Under the pieces are notes generated by a model. That model was not told where the DNA came from, made no database searches, and saw nothing but the letters and a program-made list of their open reading frames with translations. DNA of 32,794 nucleotides from an uncultured Oscillibacter sp. GTDB lineage: Bacteria; Bacillota; Clostridia; Oscillospirales; Oscillospiraceae. The first letter of the stretch is position 1, and the number at the start of each line of letters is the position of its first letter. The stretch is from positions 1 to 32,794 of the forward strand of contig CAJUBX010000015.1 of the NCBI GenBank assembly GCA_910585165.1, read 5' to 3'. Shown here one piece after another: positions 8,448 to 16,664 of the stretch. The position numbers and the translations under genes were made by a program.

Positions 8448-10019
8448 ATGGAATTGGATTTGAATATTCTGCGGCCCCAGGAGCGGCTGGCCCTCCAGCT
8501 CCGGCTGCTGTACGAGCAGGCGGGCTTCCGGCAGTACCGCATGGGCCGTTTCGAGGAGTACGGCCTCTACCAGCAGAACCGCCGCTTCCTGGCCTCGGAC
8601 CAGGTCATCACCTTCACGGACCTGGACGGGCGGCTGCTGGCGCTGAAGCCGGACGTGACCCTCTCCATCGCCAAGAACGCCCAGTTCGAGGAGGGGGGCT
8701 GCGGGCGCTTCTACTACTCCGAAAAGGTTTACCGCCCCAGCCAGGAAAGCCACACCTTCCGGGAGATCAGCCAGATGGGCCTGGAGTGCGTAGGCAGGGT
8801 GGAGGACGAAACCGCCGCCCAGGCGGTATTCCTGGCGGGGCGGAGCCTGGCTTTGACGGGCCGGGATTTCGTGCTGGAGGCCGGGCACATGGGCTTTGTG
8901 GCGGGGCTGCTGGACGCGGTGGGCGCGCCGGAGAGCGCCCGGCCCCGCTTGCTGGGCTGTATCCGGGACCGGAGCCTTCACAGGCTGCGCCTGGCGGCGG
9001 AGGAGGCGGGCCTGTCCCGCCAGGGGACTGACGCCCTCTGCCGCCTGAACGCCCTGACGGGGGAGTGGGAGGCGGTTTTGAACCAGGCGGAGCCCATCGC
9101 CCTGAACGCCGCCATGGGGGCGGCCCTGGAGGAGCTGCGGACGCTGTGCGCCGCGCTGGCGGCCCAGGGACAGGAGCTGCGGCTGGATTTATCCCTGGTA
9201 AACGACATGGAGTATTATAACGGCCTGGTGTTCCAGGGCTGCGTGACGGGCCTGCCCCGGGCGGTGCTCAAGGGCGGGCGGTACGACCCCCTGGCGGACC
9301 GGTTCCGCCCGGGGGCCAGGGCCATCGGCTTCGCGCTGTACCTGGACGAGCTGGACCGCCTTGCCGGAGCCGCCCCGGAGGAAGGGGAGCGGCCCATGCT
9401 GAACGTGGCCCTGCCAAAGGGCCGCCTGGGGGATAAGGTTTACAATCTCTTGGCGGGGGTGGGCTGCGGCTGTCCCGAGGACTACAGCGAGAGCCGGAAG
9501 CTGGTGGTGGAGAATCTCGCCGCCGGTATCCGCTATTTCCTGGTAAAGCCCAGCGACGTGGCCATTTATGTGGAGCACGGCGCGGCGGACGTGGGCATCG
9601 TGGGCAAGGACATCCTGGCCGAATCCGGGGCCGACGTGTACGAGCTGCTGGATACAGGCCTGGGGAAGTGCCGCATGTGCGTGGCGGGGCCGGAGGACTT
9701 CGCCGACGACCCGGGCCGGACCCTCCGGGTGGCGACAAAGTTTGTGAACATCGCCAAAGCCTACTACGCCGCCCGGGGCCGGGATATCGACATCATCAAG
9801 CTGAACGGCTCCATCGAGCTGGCCCCGCTTCTGGGCCTCAGCGACGTGATCGTGGACATTGTGGAGACCGGGACCACCCTGCGGGAGAACCATTTGAAGG
9901 TGCTGACGGAATTCATGCCCATTTCCGCCCGGTTTGTGGCGAACCGGGCGGCCTTCCGGTTTAAGCGCCGGGAGATTGAAACGCTGCTGGAGAAGTTGTC
10001 GGAGGCAATAGAGGCATGA
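8448..10019 (+). CDS. hisZG: HisZ-HisG fusion: ATP phosphoribosyltransferase with regulatory and catalytic parts in one chain
   Basis: First and committed step of histidine synthesis: ATP + PRPP to phosphoribosyl-ATP. Residues 1 to about 313 are HisZ, the histidyl-tRNA-synthetase-like regulatory subunit (KPDVTLSIAK, YYSEKVYRP, LKGGRYDPLADRF). Residues 317-523 are a complete short-form HisG, beginning MLNVALPKGRLG and carrying the PRPP-binding DIVETGTTLREN at 470-481. In most bacteria with short HisG these are two proteins forming a hetero-octamer. Here the frame is continuous through LAGAAPEEGERP; Met317 is preceded by a strong ribosome site, so free HisG may also be made. Start ATG 8448 follows AAGGAGGAACCCC. 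The stop overlaps hisD by 4 bases (ATGA). Confidence 0.93.
   Translation: MELDLNILRPQERLALQLRLLYEQAGFRQYRMGRFEEYGLYQQNRRFLASDQVITFTDLDGRLLALKPDVTLSIAKNAQFEEGGCGRFYYSEKVYRPSQESHTFREISQMGLECVGRVEDETAAQAVFLAGRSLALTGRDFVLEAGHMGFVAGLLDAVGAPESARPRLLGCIRDRSLHRLRLAAEEAGLSRQGTDALCRLNALTGEWEAVLNQAEPIALNAAMGAALEELRTLCAALAAQGQELRLDLSLVNDMEYYNGLVFQGCVTGLPRAVLKGGRYDPLADRFRPGARAIGFALYLDELDRLAGAAPEEGERPMLNVALPKGRLGDKVYNLLAGVGCGCPEDYSESRKLVVENLAAGIRYFLVKPSDVAIYVEHGAADVGIVGKDILAESGADVYELLDTGLGKCRMCVAGPEDFADDPGRTLRVATKFVNIAKAYYAARGRDIDIIKLNGSIELAPLLGLSDVIVDIVETGTTLRENHLKVLTEFMPISARFVANRAAFRFKRREIETLLEKLSEAIEA
9377..9398 (+). promoter_or_regulatory. Internal ribosome-binding site and ATG at the HisZ/HisG junction
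   Basis: GGAGGAAGGGG at 9377-9387 is followed after 8 bases by an in-frame ATG (9396-9398), exactly where stand-alone HisG proteins begin. It either records the ancestral separate hisG start or still drives production of a second, shorter product. Confidence 0.6.
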
Positions 10020-11296
10020 TGCGGATTTTAGATTTTGACAGCCTTTCCCCGGAGGCGTTTTTGAACCGGGACATCCAGGCGGAGGAGGATGTGTCCGCTG
10101 CCGTGGATGAAATTATCCGGGAGGTCCGGGAGCGGGGCGACGCCGCCCTCCGGGACTGCACCCGCCGCTTTGACGGCGCGGAGCTCCAGGACCTGTGGGT
10201 GAGCGCCGAGGAGTTTGACGCCGCCCGGCGGGCGGTGGACCCCGATTTCATGGAGACGCTGAAGGAGGCGGCGGAGAACATCCGGCGCTTCCACGAGCGG
10301 CAGAGGCATAACGATTTCATCCTCGCGGACCGCTCCGGCATCGTCATGGGCCAGCGGTGGACCCCCATTGAAAAGGTGGGCATCTGCGTGCCCCGGAGCC
10401 CGGAGGCGTTCCCCTCCACGATTCTGATGAACGCCATTCCGGCCCAGATTGCCGGGGTGCAGGATATCGTCATCGTCACGCCTCCCCGGAAGGACGGCAC
10501 CGTCAGCCCGGAGGCTTTGATGGCGGCGGAGCTGGCAGAGGTGACAGACGTTTTCAAAATCGGCGGGGCCCAGGCCGTGGCGGCCCTGGCCTACGGCACC
10601 GCGACCGTGCCCCGGGTGGACAAAATTGTGGGCCCCGGCGGGATTTTTGTGGCCACGGCGAAGCGAAAGGTTTTCGGCCAGGTGGCCATCGACATGATTG
10701 CCGGTCCCAGCGAGATTCTGGTGCTGGCGGACGGGAAGACCAACCCCAAATGGGCGGCGGCGGACCTTCTGAGCCAGGCGGAGCACGACCCTTTGTCCTC
10801 CGCCGTGCTGGTGACGGACAGCCGGGAACTGGCGAAGGCCGTCCAGGAGGAGGTGGAGGCCCAGCTGGAGGCCCTGCCGAGACGGGAGATTGCCCGGCGG
10901 TCCGTCACGGACAACGGAAAGATCATCGTGACCGACAGCCTGGACAAGGCGGTGGAGGCAGTGAACCGCATTGCGCCGGAGCATCTGGAGCTCTGCGTGG
11001 AGGACCCCTTCGCCCTGCTGCCCCGCATCAAAAACGCAGGAAGCGTCTTTTTGGGCAGGTTCACCCCGGAAGCCCTGGGGGACTACTTCGCCGGGCCCAA
11101 CCATACCCTGCCCACCTCCGGCACCGCCCGGTTTTCCAGCCCTCTGGGGGTGGACGATTTTATGAAGCGGTCCAGCTTCCTCTGCTATGACCGTCCGGCG
11201 CTGTGCGCCTGCGCGGACCGCATCGCGGACTTCGCCCGGCGGGAGGGGCTGGAGGGCCATGCCCGGTCGGCGCTGAGCCGGAAAGAATCTGAATGA
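10016..11296 (+). CDS. hisD: Histidinol dehydrogenase
   Basis: Catalyses the last two oxidations, L-histidinol to L-histidine, NAD and zinc dependent. 426 residues, normal length. Metal and catalytic residues are visible: Q254 and H257 in SQAEHDP, E322-H323 in APEHLEL, D356 and H363 in GDYFAGPNHTLPT. Two usually conserved loops differ from the common form: VPRSPEAFPST around 125-134 where VPGG is usual, and GPGGIFVATAKR around 207-216 where GPGN is usual. Translationally coupled to hisZG by an ATGA overlap; a second ATG follows directly. Confidence 0.95.
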   Translation: MMRILDFDSLSPEAFLNRDIQAEEDVSAAVDEIIREVRERGDAALRDCTRRFDGAELQDLWVSAEEFDAARRAVDPDFMETLKEAAENIRRFHERQRHNDFILADRSGIVMGQRWTPIEKVGICVPRSPEAFPSTILMNAIPAQIAGVQDIVIVTPPRKDGTVSPEALMAAELAEVTDVFKIGGAQAVAALAYGTATVPRVDKIVGPGGIFVATAKRKVFGQVAIDMIAGPSEILVLADGKTNPKWAAADLLSQAEHDPLSSAVLVTDSRELAKAVQEEVEAQLEALPRREIARRSVTDNGKIIVTDSLDKAVEAVNRIAPEHLELCVEDPFALLPRIKNAGSVFLGRFTPEALGDYFAGPNHTLPTSGTARFSSPLGVDDFMKRSSFLCYDRPALCACADRIADFARREGLEGHARSALSRKESE

Positions 11297-11309
11297 AGGC
11301 GGTGGTTTC

Positions 11310-12374
11310 ATGAGCCGGTTTTTATCCCCCGAGGCCCTGCGCTGCGCCCCCTACACCCCCGGCGAGCAGCCCCGGGACCAGCGGTACATCAAGCTGAATA
11401 CCAACGAAAGCCCCTTCCCGCCCTCGCCCAGGGTGCTGGAGGCCCTGAGCCGGGCGGAGGCGGAGAAGCTCTATCTCTACTCCGATCCCACCTGCGCCGC
11501 CCTGAACGAAGCCGTTGCCCGCCGGTACGGCCTGGGTCCGGAGAATGTCATTTCCGGCAACGGCTCCGACGAGATTCTGGCGTTTGCCTTCCGGGCCTTC
11601 TGCGGAGAGGGGAAGGGCGCGGCCTTCGCCGACATCACCTACGGCTTTTATGAGGCCCAGGCGGCCCTGTTTGGCCTGGAGGCAAAGCGGGTCCCCCTCC
11701 GGGAGGACTTTTCCCTGAACGTGGAGGACTATCTGGACTTCCCCGGCACCGTCGTCATCGCCAACCCCAACGCCCCCACGGGCATGACGGTTTCCGTGTC
11801 CGGTATCCGGCGGCTTCTGGAGCGGGACCCGGAGCGGGTGGTCATCGTGGACGAGGCGTACGTGGACTTTGGGGCGGAGAGCTGCGTCCCGCTGGTCCGG
11901 GAATATGAAAACCTCCTGGTGACCCAGACCATGTCCAAGAGCCGTTCCCTGGCGGGGGGCCGCATCGGCTTCGCCCTGGGGTCCAGGGAGCTGATTGCGG
12001 ATTTGAACCGGGTGAAGTACAGCTTCAACCCGTACAGCGTGAACCGCCTGTCCCTGCTGGCGGGAGCCGCCGCCATGGAGGACGGAGAGTATTTCCGCTC
12101 CTGCTGCGACGCCGTTCAAAAAACCCGGGCCTGGACCGTGAAGGCGCTGGAAGAGCGGGGCTTTGCGGTCCTCCCTTCCTCGGCAAACTTTGTCTTCGCC
12201 AAATCGGACCGCCTCCCCGGCGGGGAGCTGTACCGGAAATTGAAGGAAAACGGGATTCTGGTCCGCTGGTTCGACAAGGACCGGATCCGGGATTTCGTCC
12301 GCATCACCATCGGCTCCCGGGAGCAGATGGAGGCGCTGGCAGAGGAAATTGACCGGCTGCTGAGCGTGCTGTAA
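11310..12374 (+). CDS. hisC: Histidinol-phosphate aminotransferase
   Basis: PLP enzyme converting imidazole-acetol phosphate and glutamate to histidinol phosphate and 2-oxoglutarate. 354 residues, class I/II aminotransferase. LNTNESPFPPSP near 29-40 is the HisC opening, ANPNAPTG at 151-158 and VDEAYVDF at 180-187 bind cofactor, and K210 in TMSKSRSLAGGRIGFA is the Schiff-base lysine. It begins 13 bases after hisD with AAGGCGG upstream of ATG 11310. No oddity seen. Confidence 0.96.
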   Translation: MSRFLSPEALRCAPYTPGEQPRDQRYIKLNTNESPFPPSPRVLEALSRAEAEKLYLYSDPTCAALNEAVARRYGLGPENVISGNGSDEILAFAFRAFCGEGKGAAFADITYGFYEAQAALFGLEAKRVPLREDFSLNVEDYLDFPGTVVIANPNAPTGMTVSVSGIRRLLERDPERVVIVDEAYVDFGAESCVPLVREYENLLVTQTMSKSRSLAGGRIGFALGSRELIADLNRVKYSFNPYSVNRLSLLAGAAAMEDGEYFRSCCDAVQKTRAWTVKALEERGFAVLPSSANFVFAKSDRLPGGELYRKLKENGILVRWFDKDRIRDFVRITIGSREQMEALAEEIDRLLSVL

Positions 12375-12387
12375 GGAGGGAAAGGCC

Positions 12388-12975
12388 ATGCGCGACGCAA
12401 GCATTCAGCGAACTACCCGGGAGACGCAAATTGAGCTCTCGTTGAACCTGGACGGAACCGGAAAAGGGGAGATTTCCACCGGCTGCGGCTTTTTGGACCA
12501 CATGCTGGAGCTCTTCGCCCGGCACGGGGACTTCGATCTCTCCATTGCCTGCCGGGGGGATACCCAGGTGGATTACCACCATTCCGTGGAGGATATTGGC
12601 ATCTGCCTGGGCAAAGCCTTCCAGGAGGCGCTGGGAGACAAGCGGGGGATCGTCCGCTACGGGCAGTTTCTTCTGCCCATGGACGAGACGCTGGTCCTCT
12701 GCGCCGTGGACCTCAGCGGCCGGGATTACCTGGGCTGGGCGGTGGACCTGCCCGCCGCCAAAGTGGGGGATTTCGACACGGAACTGGCCAAGGAGTTCTG
12801 GCTGGGCTTTGTGCGGAACTGCCCCGGCTCCCTCCATATCCGCCAAATGGCGGGAGAGAATACCCACCACATTCTGGAGGCGGTTTTCAAGGGCATGGGC
12901 CGGGCGCTGAAGGAGGCCGTGTCCATAGATCCCCGGCACAGCAGCGAGATTCCCAGCACGAAAGGGGTGCTGTAA
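12388..12975 (+). CDS. hisB: Imidazoleglycerol-phosphate dehydratase
   Basis: Monofunctional HisB of 195 residues that dehydrates imidazole-glycerol phosphate to imidazole-acetol phosphate with manganese. The metal motifs DHMLELFARHG, DYHHSVEDIGI, HIRQMAGENTHH and RHSSEIPSTKG are intact. There is no fused phosphatase domain; that job falls to the PHP enzyme at the operon's end. AAGGAGG lies 9 bases before ATG 12388, and the stop is followed at once by the GTG of hisH. Confidence 0.97.
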   Translation: MRDASIQRTTRETQIELSLNLDGTGKGEISTGCGFLDHMLELFARHGDFDLSIACRGDTQVDYHHSVEDIGICLGKAFQEALGDKRGIVRYGQFLLPMDETLVLCAVDLSGRDYLGWAVDLPAAKVGDFDTELAKEFWLGFVRNCPGSLHIRQMAGENTHHILEAVFKGMGRALKEAVSIDPRHSSEIPSTKGVL

Positions 12976-13587
12976 GTGACCGCTATCGTGGATTACGGCG
13001 TGGGGAACCTGTTTTCCCTGCAGTCCAGCCTCCGCTCCCTGAGCCTGGAGACGGAAGTCACCGGCGATGCGGAGCGCCTCCGGGCGGCGGAGCGGATCAT
13101 CCTCCCCGGCGTGGGGGCCTTCGGCAACGCCCGGGCCAGGCTGGACGGGGCGGGGCTGGTTCCGGTTTTGCTGGAGGAGGCGGAGAGAAAGCCCCTGCTT
13201 GGCATCTGCCTGGGGATGCAGCTGCTGTTTGAGCGGAGCTTTGAGTACGGAGAGTGCCCCGGCCTGGGGCTGATCCCCGGAGAGGTGGCGTTCCTGGGGG
13301 AGGATTTGGGGGACAAGACCCTGAAAATCCCCCACATGGGCTGGAACAGCCTGGAGATACTCCGGGACGATCCGCTGTTCAAATATTTTAAAAATGGCGA
13401 ATATGTTTACTATGTCCACAGCTTCTATGCCCGCGGCTGCCGGGAGGACACTCTGGGAATTTCCCGCTACGGGGACGTTTGCGTTACCGGCGCGGTCCGC
13501 CGGGGGAACGTGTGGGGCGCTCAGTTCCACCCGGAAAAATCCGGGGGCGCGGGACTGCGGCTGCTGCGGGCCTTTGCGGAGCTTTGA
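12976..13587 (+). CDS. hisH: Imidazole glycerol phosphate synthase, glutaminase subunit
   Basis: Class I glutamine amidotransferase that hydrolyses glutamine and channels ammonia to HisF. 203 residues. Catalytic triad Cys78 (GICLGMQLL), His185 and Glu187 (GAQFHPEKSG). The opening IVDYGVGNL is typical. The GTG start at 12976 abuts the hisB stop with no gap, so translation is probably coupled. Its partner hisF comes after two intervening genes. Confidence 0.96.
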   Translation: MTAIVDYGVGNLFSLQSSLRSLSLETEVTGDAERLRAAERIILPGVGAFGNARARLDGAGLVPVLLEEAERKPLLGICLGMQLLFERSFEYGECPGLGLIPGEVAFLGEDLGDKTLKIPHMGWNSLEILRDDPLFKYFKNGEYVYYVHSFYARGCREDTLGISRYGDVCVTGAVRRGNVWGAQFHPEKSGGAGLRLLRAFAEL

Positions 13588-13599
13588 GAAAGGGGCGGC

Positions 13600-14073
13600 G
13601 TGATGCGAAGAAGGGACCGGGAGGTTACGGATCCCGCAAAAATCCGGGAAATTATAACAAACTGTACTTGCTGCCGCCTGGGGCTGTGCGACGGAGGACG
13701 GGCTTATATCGTGCCGCTGAACTTCGGCTTTGCCGAGGAAAAGGGGCGCTATACCTTTTACTTTCACAGCGCGGCGGAGGGGCGGAAAATCCGCCTCATC
13801 CGCGAAAGCGGCTGGGCCGCCTTTGAGATGGATGGGGGACACGAAATCGTGGAGCATCCGAACAGCTCCCGGTGCACCGCCCGGTATCAATGCGTTATGG
13901 GCGGCGGCCAGGTGACGCTGCTGGAGGACCGGGAGGAGAAGAAGGCGGGCCTTTCCGCCATTATGCTCCACGACACCGGGACGGACCGGTGGGAGTTTGA
14001 GGACGCCGTGGTGGACAAAACCGCCGTCTTCCGCCTGGAGGCGGAGGAGCTGACGTGCAAGGTCCATGAATAA
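13600..14073 (+). CDS. Pyridoxamine-5'-phosphate-oxidase-fold flavoprotein, NimA-like
   Basis: 157-residue protein resembling the Nim / PNPOx-like split-barrel family: CTCCRLGLCDGGRAYIVPLNFGF (read in two parts, about residues 22-44), FYFHSAAEGRKI with the family's His, and CVMGGGQVTLLEDREEKK. Relatives bind FMN or heme and include 5-nitroimidazole reductases; the substrate here is unknown. It sits between hisH and hisA, 12 bases after one and 14 before the other, inside the operon. GTG 13600 or ATG 13603 may be the start (AAAGGGGCGGC upstream). No histidine-pathway role is known for the family. Confidence 0.78.
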   Translation: MMRRRDREVTDPAKIREIITNCTCCRLGLCDGGRAYIVPLNFGFAEEKGRYTFYFHSAAEGRKIRLIRESGWAAFEMDGGHEIVEHPNSSRCTARYQCVMGGGQVTLLEDREEKKAGLSAIMLHDTGTDRWEFEDAVVDKTAVFRLEAEELTCKVHE

Positions 14074-14087
14074 GAAGGAGCGATACC

Positions 14088-14807
14088 ATGCAGATTTTCC
14101 CAGCCATTGATTTGCGGGGCGGGCAGGTGGTCCGCCTCTACCAGGGGGACTATGACCGGGAGACCGTCTATGGCCGGGACCCCCGGGCTCAGGCCGGGGA
14201 GTTCGCCGCCGCCGGGGCCCGGTATCTCCATGTGGTGGACCTGGACGGGGCCCGGGACGGCACCATGGCCAACTTTGACAGCATTGCCGCCATCGCCGAA
14301 CAGGGCGGGCTTTACATCGAGGTGGGGGGCGGCGTCCGCACGGAGGAGCGCATCCGCCAGTATCTGGACCTGGGGGTGGGCCGGTGCATTTTGGGCACCA
14401 TTGCCGTGAAGGACTTCGCCTTTACCGCCCGCATGGCCCGGACGTATGGGGACCAAATCGCCGTGGGCGTGGACGCCCGTGACGGGTATGTGGCCGTCAA
14501 CGGCTGGAAGGAGCTCTCCCGGGAAAAAGGAGTGGACTTCTGCCGCCGCCTCCGGGACGCGGGCGTCAAAACCGTCATCTACACCGACATCAGCCGGGAC
14601 GGGGCGGGCCGCGGGACGAATTTGGAGCTCTATGAGGAGCTGGTCCGGATTGAGGGGCTGGATATCACCGCCTCCGGCGGCGTGGGCTCCCTGGAGGAGC
14701 TGCGGCGGCTGGAGGCCATGGGGGTTCGGGCCGCCATCCTGGGCAAGGCCCTGTATTCCGGGCGGCTGGACCTGTGGACCGTGATTCAGGAGGTGGGGTC
14801 GTGTTAG
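14088..14807 (+). CDS. hisA: ProFAR isomerase
   Basis: (beta-alpha)8 barrel isomerising ProFAR to PRFAR. 239 residues. Catalytic Asp8 (FPAIDLRGG) and Asp129 (VGVDARDG) are present, as are the phosphate-binding VGGGVR and the YTDISRDG loop with the Asp typical of HisA. AAGGAG precedes ATG 14088. Its last seven bases overlap the start of hisF. Confidence 0.96.
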   Translation: MQIFPAIDLRGGQVVRLYQGDYDRETVYGRDPRAQAGEFAAAGARYLHVVDLDGARDGTMANFDSIAAIAEQGGLYIEVGGGVRTEERIRQYLDLGVGRCILGTIAVKDFAFTARMARTYGDQIAVGVDARDGYVAVNGWKELSREKGVDFCRRLRDAGVKTVIYTDISRDGAGRGTNLELYEELVRIEGLDITASGGVGSLEELRRLEAMGVRAAILGKALYSGRLDLWTVIQEVGSC

Positions 14808-15556
14808 CCAAGCGCATCATTCCCTGCCTGGACGTGCGGGACGGCCGGGTGGTAAAGGGAACCAATTTCGAGGGGCTCCGGGACCTGGCGGACCCGGTGG
14901 ACCTGGCGCGGTTTTACAACGATTCCGGGGCCGACGAGCTGGTGTTCTACGACATTACCGCCTCCGCCGAGGGCCGGGGGCTGTTTACGGACATCCTCCG
15001 CCGGGTGGCCTCTGAAATTTTCATTCCCCTCACCGTGGGGGGCGGCATCCGGACGCTGGAGGATTTTGACCGGGTGCTGAAATGCGGCGCGGACAAGGTC
15101 AGCGTCAACTCCGGGGCCATCGCGGACCCCTCCATCATCGCGGCGGCGGCGAAGCGCTACGGGGACCAGTGTGTGGTGCTGAGCATGGACGTGAAACGGG
15201 TGGACGGCCAGTTCCGCCTCTTCGCCAAGGGAGGCCGGGAGGACACCGGCATCGACGCCATGGAGTGGGCGGTCCGGGGCGTGGGGGACGGCGCGGGGGA
15301 AATCGTGCTGAACTCCATCGACACCGACGGAGTGAAGGGCGGCTTTGACCTGGAGATGCTGGACGAGCTGGTCCGGCGGGTGAGCGTGCCCATCATCGCC
15401 AGCGGCGGAGCGGGGAATATGGAGCATTTTGCGGAGCTCTTTACCCATCCCGGCGTGGACGCGGGGCTGGCGGCCTCCATTTTCCACACGAAGCAGGTGG
15501 ATATCCGGGAGCTGAAACGCTTTCTCCGGGGCAGAGGCGTGGAGATGCGGCTTTGA
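14801..15556 (+). CDS. hisF: Imidazole glycerol phosphate synthase, cyclase subunit
   Basis: Barrel enzyme using ammonia from HisH and PRFAR to give imidazole-glycerol phosphate and AICAR. Counting from GTG 14801 the protein has 251 residues with Asp11 (PCLDVRDGRVVKG) and Asp130 (LSMDVKR), the catalytic acids, in their standard positions; this numbering and the CAGGAGGTGGGG ribosome site inside hisA decide the start over an in-frame ATG at 14774. Other motifs: DITASAEGR, VGGGIRTLEDF and NSIDTDGVKGGFD. Confidence 0.96.
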   Translation: MLAKRIIPCLDVRDGRVVKGTNFEGLRDLADPVDLARFYNDSGADELVFYDITASAEGRGLFTDILRRVASEIFIPLTVGGGIRTLEDFDRVLKCGADKVSVNSGAIADPSIIAAAAKRYGDQCVVLSMDVKRVDGQFRLFAKGGREDTGIDAMEWAVRGVGDGAGEIVLNSIDTDGVKGGFDLEMLDELVRRVSVPIIASGGAGNMEHFAELFTHPGVDAGLAASIFHTKQVDIRELKRFLRGRGVEMRL

Positions 15557-15583
15557 GAAAAAATTTGGAAAGGAGATTACGGA

Positions 15584-16045
15584 ATGGACAGTGAGATTCG
15601 CTGGTGGTTCCCGGGCTTTGAGGCGGGGCTGGCGGCCCTGCCGGAGGAGGAACGGGGGACCCTGCTGAAAAGCTGCGCGGAGAACTGCCTCCAGATGGGG
15701 ATGCTGGACTTTTACCGGGGCGTGCAGGAGCGGAGCGGCGGCGGCATTGACGCGTTTTTCCAGGCTCTGGGGGAATCGGGCGGGCTGGAAACGGAGATCG
15801 TGCGGCCGGGGAAGGAGTTCTGGCTGATTTTCCACCAGTGTACCTGCTCCCTCCACACCCAGGGGTATATCAATTCCTGCCTGCTGTGCGAGTGTTCCCG
15901 GCAGAGCGTGCTCTGCATCCTCCGGGAGCTGTGGCCGGATTTGCGCTTTGACGTGGACCCGGAGGGCACCATTTTGAACGGCGCGCAGGACTGCCGGTTC
16001 CACATTATAGAGCGGGAGGAGGCGCGGCATGGACTTGAAATTTGA
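15584..16045 (+). CDS. Cysteine-rich protein of unknown function inside the his operon
   Basis: 153-residue soluble protein with nine cysteines (31, 35, 86, 88, 99, 102, 104, 111, 137) and histidines at 84 and 91, concentrated in HQCTCSLHTQGYINS and CLLCECSRQSVLC. The ending ILNGAQDCRFHI looks like the C-terminal G-x3-C-x-F ending of V4R/ATC-hydrolase-like proteins, a loose resemblance only. The pattern suggests metal or Fe-S binding (inference). It has its own AAGGAGATTACGG ribosome site, lies 27 bases after hisF and overlaps hisIE by 17 bases, so it is translationally tied to the pathway. Function not recognised. Confidence 0.75.
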   Translation: MDSEIRWWFPGFEAGLAALPEEERGTLLKSCAENCLQMGMLDFYRGVQERSGGGIDAFFQALGESGGLETEIVRPGKEFWLIFHQCTCSLHTQGYINSCLLCECSRQSVLCILRELWPDLRFDVDPEGTILNGAQDCRFHIIEREEARHGLEI

Positions 16046-16664
16046 CGAGCGGGGCCTGATCCCCGCGATTGTCCAGGACCACTATACCAAGGAGGTCCTG
16101 ACCCTGGCTTACATGAACGCCGAGAGCCTGGCCATTACCCTTGCCGAGGGGCGGACCTGCTTTTGGAGCCGGAGCCGGGGAGAGCTCTGGCGGAAGGGGG
16201 AGACCAGCGGGAACCGCCAGCACGTGGTGTCCGTCACTGCGGACTGCGACGCCGACGCGCTGGTAGTAGAGGTGGTAAAGGACGGTCCCGCCTGCCACAC
16301 CGGGGCGGAGAGCTGCTTTTTCAACCAGCTCTACCTCTCCAGCGAGCGGAAGCAGTTCAGCTATGAGGGCCTCCAGCGGCTCATCGCCGGGCGGAAGGAC
16401 AATCCCAAGGAGGGCAGCTACACCACGTACCTTTTTGAAAAAGGGCTGGACAAGATACTCAAGAAGGTGGGGGAGGAATGCACCGAGGTTATCATCGCCG
16501 GGCGGAAGGAGGACCGGGAGGAGACGGTCTATGAGATCGCCGACCTGTGCTACCATGTCATGGTGCTGATGGTTCAGATGGGCATTTCCGTGGAGGATAT
16601 TACCCGGGAGCTGGAGAAGCGCCATGTGGTGGACCATAAGGTCAAGCAGGAGCGGATGCAGTGA
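16029..16664 (+). CDS. hisIE: Bifunctional PR-AMP cyclohydrolase / PR-ATP pyrophosphatase
   Basis: Steps two and three of the pathway in one chain of 211 residues. HisI domain about 1-115: FWSRSRGELWRKGETSGN, DCDADAL and the zinc cysteines in ACHTGAESCF. HisE domain about 120-205: TYLFEKGLDKILKKVGEE and EIADLCYHVMVLM of the MazG-like fold. GGGAGGAGGCG precedes ATG 16029. It overlaps the cysteine-rich gene upstream by 17 bases and the phosphatase downstream by 4 (GTGA). Confidence 0.96.
   Translation: MDLKFDERGLIPAIVQDHYTKEVLTLAYMNAESLAITLAEGRTCFWSRSRGELWRKGETSGNRQHVVSVTADCDADALVVEVVKDGPACHTGAESCFFNQLYLSSERKQFSYEGLQRLIAGRKDNPKEGSYTTYLFEKGLDKILKKVGEECTEVIIAGRKEDREETVYEIADLCYHVMVLMVQMGISVEDITRELEKRHVVDHKVKQERMQ

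Noticed and set aside
12304..14067. 587-codon open frame on the minus strand across the his genes
   Set aside because: It is the antisense of hisB, hisH and the Nim-like gene, which all show intact family motifs; long antisense frames are expected at this GC content.
14774..14800. ATG 14774 as the hisF start
   Set aside because: It would add nine residues (MDRDSGGGV) inside hisA and shift the catalytic Asp numbering; GTG 14801 has the better ribosome site.
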